Origin: an uncultured Oscillospiraceae bacterium
GTDB taxonomy: Bacteria > Bacillota > Clostridia > Oscillospirales > Oscillospiraceae
DNA: 64,000 nucleotides
Assembly (NCBI GenBank): GCA_944382965.1
Contig: CALWOA010000014.1
Span: 1-64,000 of the forward strand
Direction of reading: 5' to 3'
The stretch's first letter is position 1; each line of letters opens with the position of its first letter. Positions 26,009-33,918 of the stretch are shown here, piece by piece. The notes under the pieces were generated by a model. That model had not been told where the DNA came from. It saw nothing but the letters and a program-made list of their open reading frames with translations, and made no database searches. Made by a program: the position numbers and the translations under genes.

Positions 26009-26422
26009 ATGAACAGTATATTATTTTTTCTGACACCCAAGGCTATGTGTGCATACCTTTATGACGATTATTCCATCCGGCAGGCATTGGAGAAAATGGA
26101 ATCAGCAGGCTATACCGCTATCCCGATTTTGAACCGGCGGGGAGAATATCGGGGTACATTAACAGAAGGTGACCTGCTGTGGGCCATGAAGAATATGTGC
26201 TACATGGATATGCGTCAGGCAGAAGCACGGCGAATCATGGAGATTTCCCGGCGGAAAGATAACCTTCCTGTTCGTATCACCGCCTCTATGCATGATCTGG
26301 TCGAACGGGCATCCCGCCAGAACTTTGTGCCGGTAGTGGATGATTATGGCGCGTTCATTGGTATTATTACCCGTAAAGCCATCATCAAGTATTGCTACGA
26401 CAAACTCTTCCCGGAAGACTGA
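26009..26422 (+). CDS. CBS-domain pair protein, DarB/CbpB-like
   Basis: A 137-residue protein made only of two CBS motifs. The first contains ALEKMESAGYTAIPILNRRGEYRGTLTEGDLLWAM and the second FVPVVDDYGAFIGIITRKAIIKYCY. The layout and the GYTAIPIL stretch resemble DarB/CbpB (YkuL), small CBS proteins that bind c-di-AMP and, when free of it, stimulate Rel-type alarmone synthesis. That role is inferred, not seen; many CBS pairs bind AMP or ATP instead. AAGGAGA precedes ATG 26009. A c-di-AMP phosphodiesterase (gdpP) is encoded 10 kb away. Confidence 0.85.
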   Translation: MNSILFFLTPKAMCAYLYDDYSIRQALEKMESAGYTAIPILNRRGEYRGTLTEGDLLWAMKNMCYMDMRQAEARRIMEISRRKDNLPVRITASMHDLVERASRQNFVPVVDDYGAFIGIITRKAIIKYCYDKLFPED

Positions 26423-26434
26423 GCTACATAACAG

Positions 26435-26473
26435 ACACCCCACTTTCCCATTATGGGAAAGTGGGGTGTATTT
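26435..26473. terminator. terminator between the CBS gene and the lipoprotein gene
   Basis: A 16-bp perfect stem (26435-26450 and 26454-26469, loop TTA) followed by ATTTG on the plus strand. It separates two convergent genes. Confidence 0.85.
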
Positions 26474-26489
26474 GTATGAAGTGGGATGA

Positions 26490-28313
26490 TTATTGGTAGG
26501 CGGCGTCTAAGTACTGCTCCCAGGGGAAAAGGCAATCTTCTGATTCCAGATTGTAAGCCTCCCGAATGGCTTCGCAGATTTTCATTAGCTTGGCCTGCAT
26601 AGTAGGACTTTGGAATGTTTCTGCCTTTCCCGGAAGCATGGCATATTCCATGGTTCTGGCCCGATCTTCGGCGGGAAAACTCATGGCGTAAGTATCCACA
26701 AAAGCCCGATCTTCTCCGGTCAAATAGGTTTCGTGATCCCGCTGCTCATTTTTCGCGAAGTCATTATCGTAGGTAAAACCAGCTGGATTCAGTGCTTCCC
26801 ACTGATCAAAGGCAGTGCTAAGGTTTAAAATATGGGTTTCCATCACATGAAACAGCTCATGGTAAAGGGCTTGCTCCGCGTACTTTCCCGCGGCCAGCGC
26901 TACATAGGCATCACCATCGTTGAGAAAGTGCAGCCCGTTGGCGCTGTCCAGACTGCCGGACTCTGCTGTTCCGGTTAAACGCCGGACAATGCAGATTTTC
27001 AGACTGGAAAAGTCAGAGGCAGTGGCGGACAGCATTCCTGTGGGATACTGCTCCAGCCGCTGGTCCAGCAGATCCAGCTCCCGCTGCAAAATAGGCGCCA
27101 GGGTTTCCGCTTCCAGATCGTAGTCCCAAGGCTGAACGGCCACAGCATCCTGGCCTATCAAAATTTCAATACCATACTTTTCTCCAAGTTCCTTGGCAGT
27201 TTGCTGACATTGCGCCAGGGCTACACTGTCGGCAGAGTAGGCGCTAGTATAGATTTGGTTGCTGGGCGTTTGTGTGGTGATGTCCCAGCGGCAGATTGTG
27301 GTATGGGGATTCTGTTCGTTGTACAGCAGAAGATATACCCACCGGCTGTCACAGGCCGCACTGACGGGAATGGTTTGTCCATCCAAGGAAAGACAGGCGG
27401 TCATTCGTCCGGAGGACAAATCAAAATAGGAAATCTCTACGGTTCCGTCCGTCGCTTTCTGGCTGGTTACCACGCTGTGGAGAGCGGGGAGAAAATACCA
27501 CTGCTCAAACAGTCCATCCGGCATCAGCATCTTGGGAGATTGGCTGGTGTCTCCAAAGACCAGCGTCTGCACTGTACCGCTGAGAAAGGATGCGTAATAC
27601 TGATTTCCTTGGGTCACCAGAGACAGCTGACCATCATGCTCAGCTGCCAGACGGCCATCTTTCACAGAAATCAGCAGTGTACGACTCTGCGTCCCGTCCT
27701 GGACGCTGCACTGAACTACCGTGTCATTCAGATGCAGTCCGCTTACACTCTGTCTGGCGTAGGAGAACTCCTTTATCATCCGGCGAATTCCGGTTCTCAG
27801 ATCCCAGGCCCGCAGGGCATTGGCAGTGCAGTAATACAGCACATTTTTGTCGGAGGAAAGCACAGGACTTCCCACCAATCCATCCGGGGCGGCAATGCGG
27901 GAAACTTCCTTTAATGTGCGATCCAGTACAACCGTCTGCTGCTGCAGCGGGTCAAAATACGACAGGGTATCTTCCCATATCTGAATGGAGGGATCGGCAG
28001 AATCCAGGAAAAACTCCAAAGAAACAGAAGCCACGGCAGACAGGTCTTCTCCCTGAAGAAGGGTAAGTGTGGTTTTTTCGCTGCCCGAAAACAGCAGCAG
28101 TCCTCCATGAAATGCCCGCAGGCAGTACCCGTCTGCGGCTTGGGAGGACAGAATTTGAAGAGTTTCACCAGTTGCCTGGGAAGAAATGGCAGCCTCTTCT
28201 TGCGCAGGGACGGCAGTGGCGGCGGTTGCGGTAGAATTGGTTTCCGCTGCTTCCATCTCTCCGCACCCACTCAGCAGCAGACAGATACAGAGCAGAAAAA
28301 ACAAACGCTTCAT
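26490..28313 (-). CDS. lipoprotein with a putative metallopeptidase motif
   Basis: About 607 residues. A lipoprotein signal peptide (MKRLFFLLCICLLLSGCGE, lipobox Cys near residue 17) is followed by a low-complexity Thr/Ala linker. A long region (about residues 50-350) of short hydrophobic/Gly repeats then looks like a beta-propeller. The C-terminal part contains HELFHVMETH, a possible zinc HExxH site, with further acidic residues. I do not recognise the family. The ATG at 28319 overlaps the preceding stop (ATGA) but is only 3 bases from AAGGAG, so the ATG at 28313 is taken; both give the same mature protein. It is the last gene of the yfcE/DUF6472 unit. Confidence 0.8.
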   Translation of the reverse strand: MKRLFFLLCICLLLSGCGEMEAAETNSTATAATAVPAQEEAAISSQATGETLQILSSQAADGYCLRAFHGGLLLFSGSEKTTLTLLQGEDLSAVASVSLEFFLDSADPSIQIWEDTLSYFDPLQQQTVVLDRTLKEVSRIAAPDGLVGSPVLSSDKNVLYYCTANALRAWDLRTGIRRMIKEFSYARQSVSGLHLNDTVVQCSVQDGTQSRTLLISVKDGRLAAEHDGQLSLVTQGNQYYASFLSGTVQTLVFGDTSQSPKMLMPDGLFEQWYFLPALHSVVTSQKATDGTVEISYFDLSSGRMTACLSLDGQTIPVSAACDSRWVYLLLYNEQNPHTTICRWDITTQTPSNQIYTSAYSADSVALAQCQQTAKELGEKYGIEILIGQDAVAVQPWDYDLEAETLAPILQRELDLLDQRLEQYPTGMLSATASDFSSLKICIVRRLTGTAESGSLDSANGLHFLNDGDAYVALAAGKYAEQALYHELFHVMETHILNLSTAFDQWEALNPAGFTYDNDFAKNEQRDHETYLTGEDRAFVDTYAMSFPAEDRARTMEYAMLPGKAETFQSPTMQAKLMKICEAIREAYNLESEDCLFPWEQYLDAAYQ

Positions 28314-28315
28314 GC

Positions 28316-28492
28316 TCATTGTCTCCTTGCAAGGGTGTAGTCATCACCCTGCCGGTAGAATGGACAGTGCTGACTGGCGGAGGACTGAATCCGGTATACC
28401 TCATCCTCATCCAGATCCATCATGCAGTAATATTCGTCATATTCTTCATCATAATCATAATACCAACAGGTATCACATTCTGTGGAAAACAT
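28316..28492 (-). CDS. DUF6472-like small acidic Cys protein
   Basis: A 58-residue protein starting MFSTECDTCWYYDYDEEYDEYYC. It has a CxxC pair at C6/C9, a third Cys at 23, an LDEDE stretch, and a C-terminal SQHCPFYRQGDDY. This agrees with my memory of the clostridial DUF6472 family (CDTC-Y-YDEEY-Y-C--LDEDE--C-YY). Function unknown; the four Cys suggest a small metal site. TTTGGAGGAATAACC gives a strong ribosome site. It begins 2 bases after the yfcE stop and its own stop overlaps the ATG at 28319 by 4 bases, so the three genes are coupled. Confidence 0.85.
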   Translation of the reverse strand: MFSTECDTCWYYDYDEEYDEYYCMMDLDEDEVYRIQSSASQHCPFYRQGDDYTLARRQ

Positions 28493-28494
28493 GG

Positions 28495-29010
28495 TTATTC
28501 CTCCAAAATCCGGAAAGAGAAGATTCCATTTTCATAAATCAGACAGCTGTTGCTCCCATCCTTGGGAATGGCGACGCTGCCGGGATTGAGACAGCGGATG
28601 CCGCCGCGTACTTCGTCCAGCTTCACATGCGTATGACCACTGAGAAATACGCTTCCCTGGGGCAAAGGGGGAAGCCGATCCGGGTTGGCATGATGCCCAT
28701 GGGTCAGGTAAAATACCGTACCGTCGGCATACAGCTGAGCATATTCCGCCATGCAGGGGAAGGGAAGCACCATTTGATCCACCTCAGCCTCACAGTTGCC
28801 TCTTACGGCCAGAATCTTGTCCTGGTATTGACTGAGCATGGGGATTACGGCTTTGGGCGCATAGTCCCGGGGAAGATCGTTCCTGGGGCCGTGGTAAAGA
28901 AGGTCACCCAGTAGAATCAGCTTGTCCGGCTGAACTATGTCCACCAGATCACACAGTTTCCGGCACCAAAAAGCGCTGCCATGTATATCGGAAGCGATAA
29001 TCAGTTTCAT
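28495..29010 (-). CDS. yfcE: YfcE-family phosphodiesterase
   Basis: A 171-residue calcineurin-like metallophosphoesterase. The metal motifs DIHGSAFW (D8, H10), LLGDLLYHGPRN, VRGNCE, LTHGHH and LSGHTHVKLDE are complete and in order. Enzymes of this type hydrolyse phosphodiesters such as bis-pNPP in vitro; the natural substrate is unknown. AGGAGG precedes the ATG, with a hairpin and T-run just upstream. The DUF6472 and lipoprotein genes follow. Confidence 0.93.
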   Translation of the reverse strand: MKLIIASDIHGSAFWCRKLCDLVDIVQPDKLILLGDLLYHGPRNDLPRDYAPKAVIPMLSQYQDKILAVRGNCEAEVDQMVLPFPCMAEYAQLYADGTVFYLTHGHHANPDRLPPLPQGSVFLSGHTHVKLDEVRGGIRCLNPGSVAIPKDGSNSCLIYENGIFSFRILEE

Positions 29011-29024
29011 TCTCTGTTCCTCCT

Positions 29025-29053
29025 AAAAAGTTCAGCGGGGATCGTCCCCGCTG
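29025..29053 (-). terminator. terminator or attenuator before yfcE
   Basis: A 9-bp stem CAGCGGGGA / TCCCCGCTG (29033-29041, 29045-29053) is followed on the minus strand by AACTTTTTAGG. It lies between the DUF1643 gene and yfcE, and the T-run touches the yfcE ribosome site. Confidence 0.75.
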
Positions 29054-29071
29054 GTGGTATAGTCTGTTAAA

Positions 29072-29686
29072 TCAGAGTGTTTCCAGGTAGGCCTGCACAT
29101 CAAAGGGGCGAAGCTGTTCGTCCTTGCGCAGATACAGCGGATGGTGGGGGTGGCCTTTTTTGGTGATAGCGCCAGCGCAGTACCACTGCGCACCGTATTC
29201 TTCACCGGCCCGTATCATATCTGCCAGACATTGGGGCAGATACTTGCGTTTTTCAATAACAGCACCCCAGGCAGCCCAGACGGCGGGATGAGGAGAAAGG
29301 GAAAGAACGTAACGGAACGCTTCCAGATTCTCCTGATGCAGCCGGAAATTGCAGTTTTTTTCCATAGTGTCGGGGTTGGTAGCACGTTGGGCGTAGACAT
29401 TAAACATGAGAAAACTGTCGAACCCATTGCCCAGGGCAATACGTTCTACGGATTTCAGCGTATTGTCCAACGCATCCGGACGTGCAGTGGAGGGGTTGAT
29501 GCCCACACAAATCAGGGGATTTTTTCCCCGGGTTCCCAATATGTACCGGTATTCTGAGTAAAAATTGGGGGCGTAGAGCCACTTTTCAATATCATATTCT
29601 TCAGAAGGGGTATTGGCGGCCTCTAACGCCTGCTGAAAGGTTACCAGCTCCAGCTGGGCGGTGGTTCCACTGGGAATGTGTGGCAT
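29072..29686 (-). CDS. DUF1643-family protein
   Basis: A 204-residue soluble protein. The core has YILGTRGKNPLICVGINPSTARP, DNTLKSVERIA, GFDSFLMFNVYAQRAT and a late HPHHPLYLRKDEQL, which match my memory of DUF1643. The biochemical function of this family is not known to me. The start at 29686 follows GGAGGATACATAATT and lies 2 bases after the stop of the upstream membrane-protein gene, so the two are probably cotranscribed. Confidence 0.87.
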   Translation of the reverse strand: MPHIPSGTTAQLELVTFQQALEAANTPSEEYDIEKWLYAPNFYSEYRYILGTRGKNPLICVGINPSTARPDALDNTLKSVERIALGNGFDSFLMFNVYAQRATNPDTMEKNCNFRLHQENLEAFRYVLSLSPHPAVWAAWGAVIEKRKYLPQCLADMIRAGEEYGAQWYCAGAITKKGHPHHPLYLRKDEQLRPFDVQAYLETL

Positions 29687-29688
29687 AA

Positions 29689-30264
29689 TTATGTATCCTC
29701 CATTGTGGGAAACCACAAGCTCTGGGAAGGATCGTGGAATTCACAGTTCTCCGGGTCACGGCCGGTTTGTCTGCACCAGGCAGCGAAGGCGGCGTCCAGG
29801 AAGGAATATGCCCCGTCCATGGATGACTGCACACTGACAGTGCTGCCGTCGGTCATATACAGCTCCACAAGAATGGTGCCGCCCTGAATCACATACAGTT
29901 TTTGCCCCTGAATATCCAGATAATGGTATTCCCGATCCTTTTTTCCAAACCGGGAGAGGAGAAAACTTTCCCCGTCATAAAAGATACCGAAACTTAAGTA
30001 ATGCACCGCAAGTCCCAGTCCCATCAGCAGCACAACAATGCCGCCTACCAGCAGCACGGGACCGTCAGTAAGACCGGTGAAAAAGCCCAGTATTCCCAAA
30101 ACCGACAAAATGACGCCAAAAATGCCGTACCGCTTGTTAGCTCGGACAGCCAGCCCGGAGCGGTGCTGGGCCTTGCTGCGGAAGGTCTTAGTAAACGCTT
30201 TGTCAATCAGATAGCACAGCCACAGAACTACGGCGGCTACCAGCAAAATCCCAATCAGTTCCAT
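29689..30264 (-). CDS. membrane protein of unknown function
   Basis: A 191-residue protein with an N-terminal membrane segment (about residues 3-20), a basic loop, a pair of hydrophobic segments (about 47-66 and 69-90) and a soluble C-terminal half. The C-terminal half looks like a small beta-rich PH-like domain (IFYDGESFLLSRFGKKDREYHYLDI). The family is unrecognised. GCAGGAGAG is the ribosome site. It is coupled to the DUF1643 gene downstream. Confidence 0.75.
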   Translation of the reverse strand: MELIGILLVAAVVLWLCYLIDKAFTKTFRSKAQHRSGLAVRANKRYGIFGVILSVLGILGFFTGLTDGPVLLVGGIVVLLMGLGLAVHYLSFGIFYDGESFLLSRFGKKDREYHYLDIQGQKLYVIQGGTILVELYMTDGSTVSVQSSMDGAYSFLDAAFAAWCRQTGRDPENCEFHDPSQSLWFPTMEDT

Positions 30265-30304
30265 TGTTTCTCTCCTGCAATGCTGCTATAAAGTTTTTGC
30301 CCGC

Positions 30305-30838
30305 TCAGGCCCAGAGAACCTGATCTACGGGAATATCATGGGGGTCGGTTTCCAGGTTGGGCAGAACTTGAAAATCGTAGCACAAGGCCAAAGTCGGGTG
30401 ACTTGGCTCTGCGGCTAAGAATTTGTCATAGAAGCCGCCGCCATATCCGATGCGGTGCCCCTGAGGGTCAAAGGCCAGTCCGGGCATCAGCACCAGAGCG
30501 GTTTCATCCTCGGCAATCGGTTCGTCCGCAATGGGCTCCGGAATGCCACCATAGCCCTTGGCAACCAGGCTCAGATCGTCCATGTACAGAAAGCGCATTT
30601 CATCACCGTAGACCTTGGGAACCGCAACCCGTTTCCCGTCCCGCAAAGCCTGCTCCAGGATGGGCATGGTTCTGACCTCCTGGTTGTAGGAAAGGTAACC
30701 ATAGATGGTCTTGGCGGACTGATAAGCGGGGGTGGCGGCAAACATCTGCGCCAGCTGAGCGCTGCGCCGGATGATTTCTTCTTCAGACATCGCCCGCTTT
30801 TGTTCCCGGATATACCGGCGAAGTTGCGTCTTATCCAT
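30305..30838 (-). CDS. 5-formyltetrahydrofolate cyclo-ligase
   Basis: A 177-residue enzyme that converts 5-formyl-THF to 5,10-methenyl-THF using ATP. Family motifs are LRRYIREQKRAMSEEEI, the substrate loop VAVPKVYGDEMRF, and the nucleotide site DPQGHRIGYGGGFYDKFL. The length is normal. Its first 8 bases overlap the end of the XRE regulator gene, so they form a two-gene unit. Confidence 0.95.
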   Translation of the reverse strand: MDKTQLRRYIREQKRAMSEEEIIRRSAQLAQMFAATPAYQSAKTIYGYLSYNQEVRTMPILEQALRDGKRVAVPKVYGDEMRFLYMDDLSLVAKGYGGIPEPIADEPIAEDETALVLMPGLAFDPQGHRIGYGGGFYDKFLAAEPSHPTLALCYDFQVLPNLETDPHDIPVDQVLWA

Positions 30839-31496
30839 TTTCAGGCATCCTTTCTGTCTCTTTTACCGGACGGAACATCCGGAACCACAGGAAAATGGCA
30901 ATCTGACCGGGGATTCCCAGCAGAAAAATCTTCCAGAAATTGTATTGCAGTACTACCAGCAGCGTTACATAAATGCTCAGCAGACTGCCCCAGACAATGC
31001 CGGTAATCAGCGCTTGATTCCATCGGAAATCGTGCCAGGCGGAGCGCAGACTCAGCAGCACAATGGCATTGGCAGGAATGGCATAGAAAAACAGCAAATA
31101 GCTGTATCGATCCAGAAAGTCAAACGAGGACAGAATCACAAAGGCCAGCAGCGCCACAAACCATACCAAGGTAGAGGACAGTGCCAGAATCACATTTTTG
31201 TTGGCTTTTCGTTTCAGCGCTTTCTCCGAAACCTGGGTCATTGCCTTTTCCAGAGTTCCGGGATTGTCGGGCAGGGCATCGGGGTCTGCCAGCAGATCGT
31301 TGACCGTAACACCAAATTGTTCAGCCAATACCATCATCGTCAGCACGTCTGGTATGGATTCACCGCGTTCCCACTTGGAAATGGCTTTGTCGGAATAATT
31401 CAGTTTCTCTGCCAGACCGGCCTGGGTCAGCCCAGCCTGCTTGCGATAGGCGGCGATATTGGCACCGATCTGAAATTTGAGCTTCTCGTCGTCCAT
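30831..31496 (-). CDS. XRE-family regulator with membrane domain
   Basis: A 221-residue protein. An N-terminal helix-turn-helix (about residues 8-65; IAAYRKQAGLTQAGLAEKLNYSDKAISKWERGESIPD) is joined by a basic linker to four hydrophobic segments (about 110-215). Such membrane-tethered XRE regulators are common in Clostridia, and their signals are mostly unknown. GGAGGGAAAAC precedes the ATG at 31496. The gene has its own promoter with a palindrome near the start point, suggesting self-regulation, and it overlaps the cyclo-ligase gene. Confidence 0.88.
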   Translation of the reverse strand: MDDEKLKFQIGANIAAYRKQAGLTQAGLAEKLNYSDKAISKWERGESIPDVLTMMVLAEQFGVTVNDLLADPDALPDNPGTLEKAMTQVSEKALKRKANKNVILALSSTLVWFVALLAFVILSSFDFLDRYSYLLFFYAIPANAIVLLSLRSAWHDFRWNQALITGIVWGSLLSIYVTLLVVLQYNFWKIFLLGIPGQIAIFLWFRMFRPVKETERMPENG

Positions 31497-31511
31497 GTTT
31501 TCCCTCCAGAG

Positions 31512-31553
31512 TACAATTGTAACCATTTTATCATAAGAAGAAGGGTATTGCAA
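31512..31553 (-). promoter_or_regulatory. promoter of the XRE/cyclo-ligase unit with palindrome
   Basis: On the minus strand TTGCAA (31553-31548), a 17-base spacer and TAAAAT (31530-31525). A 10-base palindrome TACAATTGTA (31512-31521) lies at the expected start point and is a candidate operator for the XRE protein. Confidence 0.72.
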
Positions 31554-31597
31554 CCTAAAATATACCCTGATCCCCAGACTCAGAAAAACAGGAGAAA

Positions 31598-31631
31598 GCA
31601 GAAACAGGCGCCGCATTTCCTGCGGCGCCTG
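31598..31631 (-). terminator. terminator of glmM
   Basis: An 11-bp stem CAGGCGCCGCA / TGCGGCGCCTG (31605-31615, 31621-31631) followed on the minus strand by TTTCTGCTTTC, 20 bases after the glmM stop. Confidence 0.8.
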
Positions 31632-31649
31632 AAACAGCATCATCTGAAA

Positions 31650-33035
31650 TTACACAACATGACCTTTTCGGCGGATCACATCCACCACGTAATCCACATT
31701 GTCTTCACATACGGCTTTGGTGGAAGCTTCCACCATGACCCGAATCACAGGTTCAGTGCCAGACTCCCGTACCAGGATCCGGCCGCTGTCGCCCAGTTTT
31801 GCAGCTACTTCTGCCACTGCCGCCTGGACATCAGGGTCAGCTTGGGCAGTAGCCTTATCGGTAACCCGGACATTTTTCAGAACCTGAGGATAGAAGGTGA
31901 AGCCTTCGCACAGCTGGCTCAGGGGTTTCTTCTTAGCCAGCATCACTTCCATGACTTTCAGGGAGGTCAGAATGCCGTCACCGGTAGAGGCATACTTGGA
32001 GAAGATAATATGACCGCTCTGCTCACCGCCCAGACGGCAGCCATTGGCCATCATGTACTCGTAAACATACTTGTCACCCACAGCAGTCTTGGCGTAGTCA
32101 ATGCCCAGCTCATCGAAGGCTTTGTACAGGCCAAAGTTGGACATCACGGTGGTGACAACGGTGTTCATCATCAGCTTGCCCCGCTCCTTCATGTACTTGC
32201 CGTACAGATAGAGAATATGGTCGCCGGTTACCACATTGCCTTTTTCATCCACGCACATGCAGCGGTCGGCATCGCCGTCGTAGGCAAAGCCCACATCCAG
32301 ACCGTTTTCCACCACATAACGCTGAAGAACCTCAATGTGGGTAGAGCCGGCGTTGGTGTTGATGTTGTATCCGTCTGGCTCGGCGTTGATTACATAGGTC
32401 TTGGCACCGAGGGCGTCAAAGACGGACTTGGCGATATTCCAGGAAGAGCCGTTGGCGCAGTCCAGACCGACCCGCATGCCCTTGAAGGAATACAGTCCCA
32501 GGGAGATCAGGTAACCGATGTAGCGGTTACGTCCTGCTACATGGTCTACGGTACGACCGATCTGATCCCGCTTAGCAAGAGGCAGTTCCTCCCAGCTGCG
32601 GCCAAAGGCTTCCAGATGACCGTCCAGATAGGCTTCTACCAGGGTAATGACGCTTTCGTCCATTTTCTCGCCAAAGCTGTTGATGAGCTTGATGCCGTTG
32701 TCGTAGTAGGGATTGTGGCTGGCAGAAATCATGATGCCGCACTCAAAGCCTTCTGTGCGAACCACATAGGCAACCGAAGGAGTGGTGGTGACATGCAGCA
32801 GGTATGCGTCTGCGCCGGAGGCTACCAAACCGCCTACCAGGCTGTACTCAAACATGTAGCTGCTTCTGCGGGTATCTTTACCAATGACAATCCGGGCAGG
32901 ACCGTCATTGCCATTGCGCCGGCGCAGCTGGGTGTAATACCAGCCCAGAAATCGGCCCACTTTGAAAGCATGATCGGCGGTCAGATTGCAGTTGGCTTCT
33001 CCCCGGAAGCCGTCAGTTCCAAAATACTTTCCCAT
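31650..33035 (-). CDS. glmM: phosphoglucosamine mutase
   Basis: A 461-residue alpha-D-phosphohexomutase that turns glucosamine-6-P into glucosamine-1-P for peptidoglycan. The start GKYFGTDGFRGEAN, the phosphoserine loop GIMISASHNPYYDNG (near residue 100), the metal loop AYDGDADRC, GGEQSGHII and the phosphate loop VRESGTEPVIRVM are all complete. The related phosphoglucomutases have other loops, so GlmM is preferred. An unlinked GlmU-type acyltransferase domain is encoded just upstream in the same direction. Confidence 0.95.
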   Translation of the reverse strand: MGKYFGTDGFRGEANCNLTADHAFKVGRFLGWYYTQLRRRNGNDGPARIVIGKDTRRSSYMFEYSLVGGLVASGADAYLLHVTTTPSVAYVVRTEGFECGIMISASHNPYYDNGIKLINSFGEKMDESVITLVEAYLDGHLEAFGRSWEELPLAKRDQIGRTVDHVAGRNRYIGYLISLGLYSFKGMRVGLDCANGSSWNIAKSVFDALGAKTYVINAEPDGYNINTNAGSTHIEVLQRYVVENGLDVGFAYDGDADRCMCVDEKGNVVTGDHILYLYGKYMKERGKLMMNTVVTTVMSNFGLYKAFDELGIDYAKTAVGDKYVYEYMMANGCRLGGEQSGHIIFSKYASTGDGILTSLKVMEVMLAKKKPLSQLCEGFTFYPQVLKNVRVTDKATAQADPDVQAAVAEVAAKLGDSGRILVRESGTEPVIRVMVEASTKAVCEDNVDYVVDVIRRKGHVV

Positions 33036-33084
33036 AGGGATGCGCTCCTTTCACATACAAAGAGGATGGAAAATCCGGAAAAAT

Positions 33085-33741
33085 TTACTTCTTGGCAACA
33101 ACCACGCCGCCGGTTTTCCAGATACTGTCCGCCGGAACCATGCCACGGACGCAGGAAGTGGGGTAGATGTTGGTATGTCTGCCGATTACGGTACCGGGAT
33201 TGAGCACACTGTTGCAGCCCACTTCCACAAAGTCACCCAGTATAGCGCCAAATTTCTTCAGTCCGGTGGGGATCTGCTCTTCGCCGTTTTTCACCACCAC
33301 CAGGGTTTTGTCGGACTTGACGTTAGAGGTAACGCTGCCTGCACCCATATGGGATTTGTATCCCAGAATGCTGTCGCCGACGTAGTTGTAGTGGGGGACC
33401 TGCACATTGTCAAATAAAATCACGTTTTTCAGTTCTACCGAGTTGCCTATTACGCAGTTTTCCCCTACCAGGGCGGAACCCCGGATGAAAGCACAGTGAC
33501 GGACCTCGGTATTTGCGCCAATGATACAAGGCTCTCCCAGGTAAGCGGTAGGAGCAATTACGGCGGTTTTGTGCACCCAAACGTTGGGGCGAATCTGATT
33601 GTAATCATCGTCCAACTGGCTTCCGAGGGAAAGAATCAGAGATTTAATTCCTCCCAGCGCTTGCCAAGGCAGATCGAAGCCGGACAGGTACGTTCCTGCC
33701 ATGGAGTGGGACAAATCAAACAGATTACTTGTTTTGAGCAT
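33085..33741 (-). CDS. left-handed beta-helix acyltransferase, GlmU C-terminal-like
   Basis: A 218-residue protein built of hexapeptide repeats (about residues 50-200), for example VWVHKTAVIAPTAYLGEPCIIG and VEVGCNSVLNPGTVIGRHTNIYP. It resembles the acetyltransferase half of GlmU (including the YVGDSILGYKSHMGAGSVTSN stretch) but has no nucleotidyltransferase half. It lies 49 bases upstream of glmM, whose product glucosamine-1-P would be the substrate of a GlmU acetyltransferase. So a split-GlmU or regulatory role is possible; a complete GlmU elsewhere would argue against it. It has a consensus promoter. Confidence 0.88.
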   Translation of the reverse strand: MLKTSNLFDLSHSMAGTYLSGFDLPWQALGGIKSLILSLGSQLDDDYNQIRPNVWVHKTAVIAPTAYLGEPCIIGANTEVRHCAFIRGSALVGENCVIGNSVELKNVILFDNVQVPHYNYVGDSILGYKSHMGAGSVTSNVKSDKTLVVVKNGEEQIPTGLKKFGAILGDFVEVGCNSVLNPGTVIGRHTNIYPTSCVRGMVPADSIWKTGGVVVAKK

Positions 33742-33791
33742 ACTTTTTTCCTCCAGACGGCACCGGTCGGTGCCAGGGATTGACCTTGACT

Positions 33792-33820
33792 ACTATACAA
33801 CGCTGAAAGGGCGTTGTCAA
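33792..33820 (-). promoter_or_regulatory. promoter of the LbH-glmM unit with spacer dyad
   Basis: TTGACA (33820-33815), exactly 17 bases, then TATAGT (33797-33792) on the minus strand. The spacer carries an inverted repeat CAACGC-N7-GCGTTG (33798-33816), a possible repressor site. Confidence 0.82.
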
Positions 33821-33882
33821 TGATAAAACGCGATTTTGTACATATATCGACTATATATTTTGCAATTTCGATGATTTACCAG

Positions 33883-33910
33883 AAAAAAGGGAGCCGCACT
33901 TGGCAGCTCC
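33883..33910 (-). terminator. terminator of the BlaI-type repressor gene
   Basis: An 8-bp stem with one wobble pair (33890-33897 with 33903-33910) followed on the minus strand by TTTTTT, just after the stop codon. Confidence 0.8.
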
Positions 33911-33918
33911 TGAGGAAA

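Noticed and set aside
33759..33774. GGCACCGGTCGGTGCC palindrome in the leader of the LbH gene
   Set aside because: Short 16-base hairpin near the ribosome site. No reason to give it a role beyond local structure.
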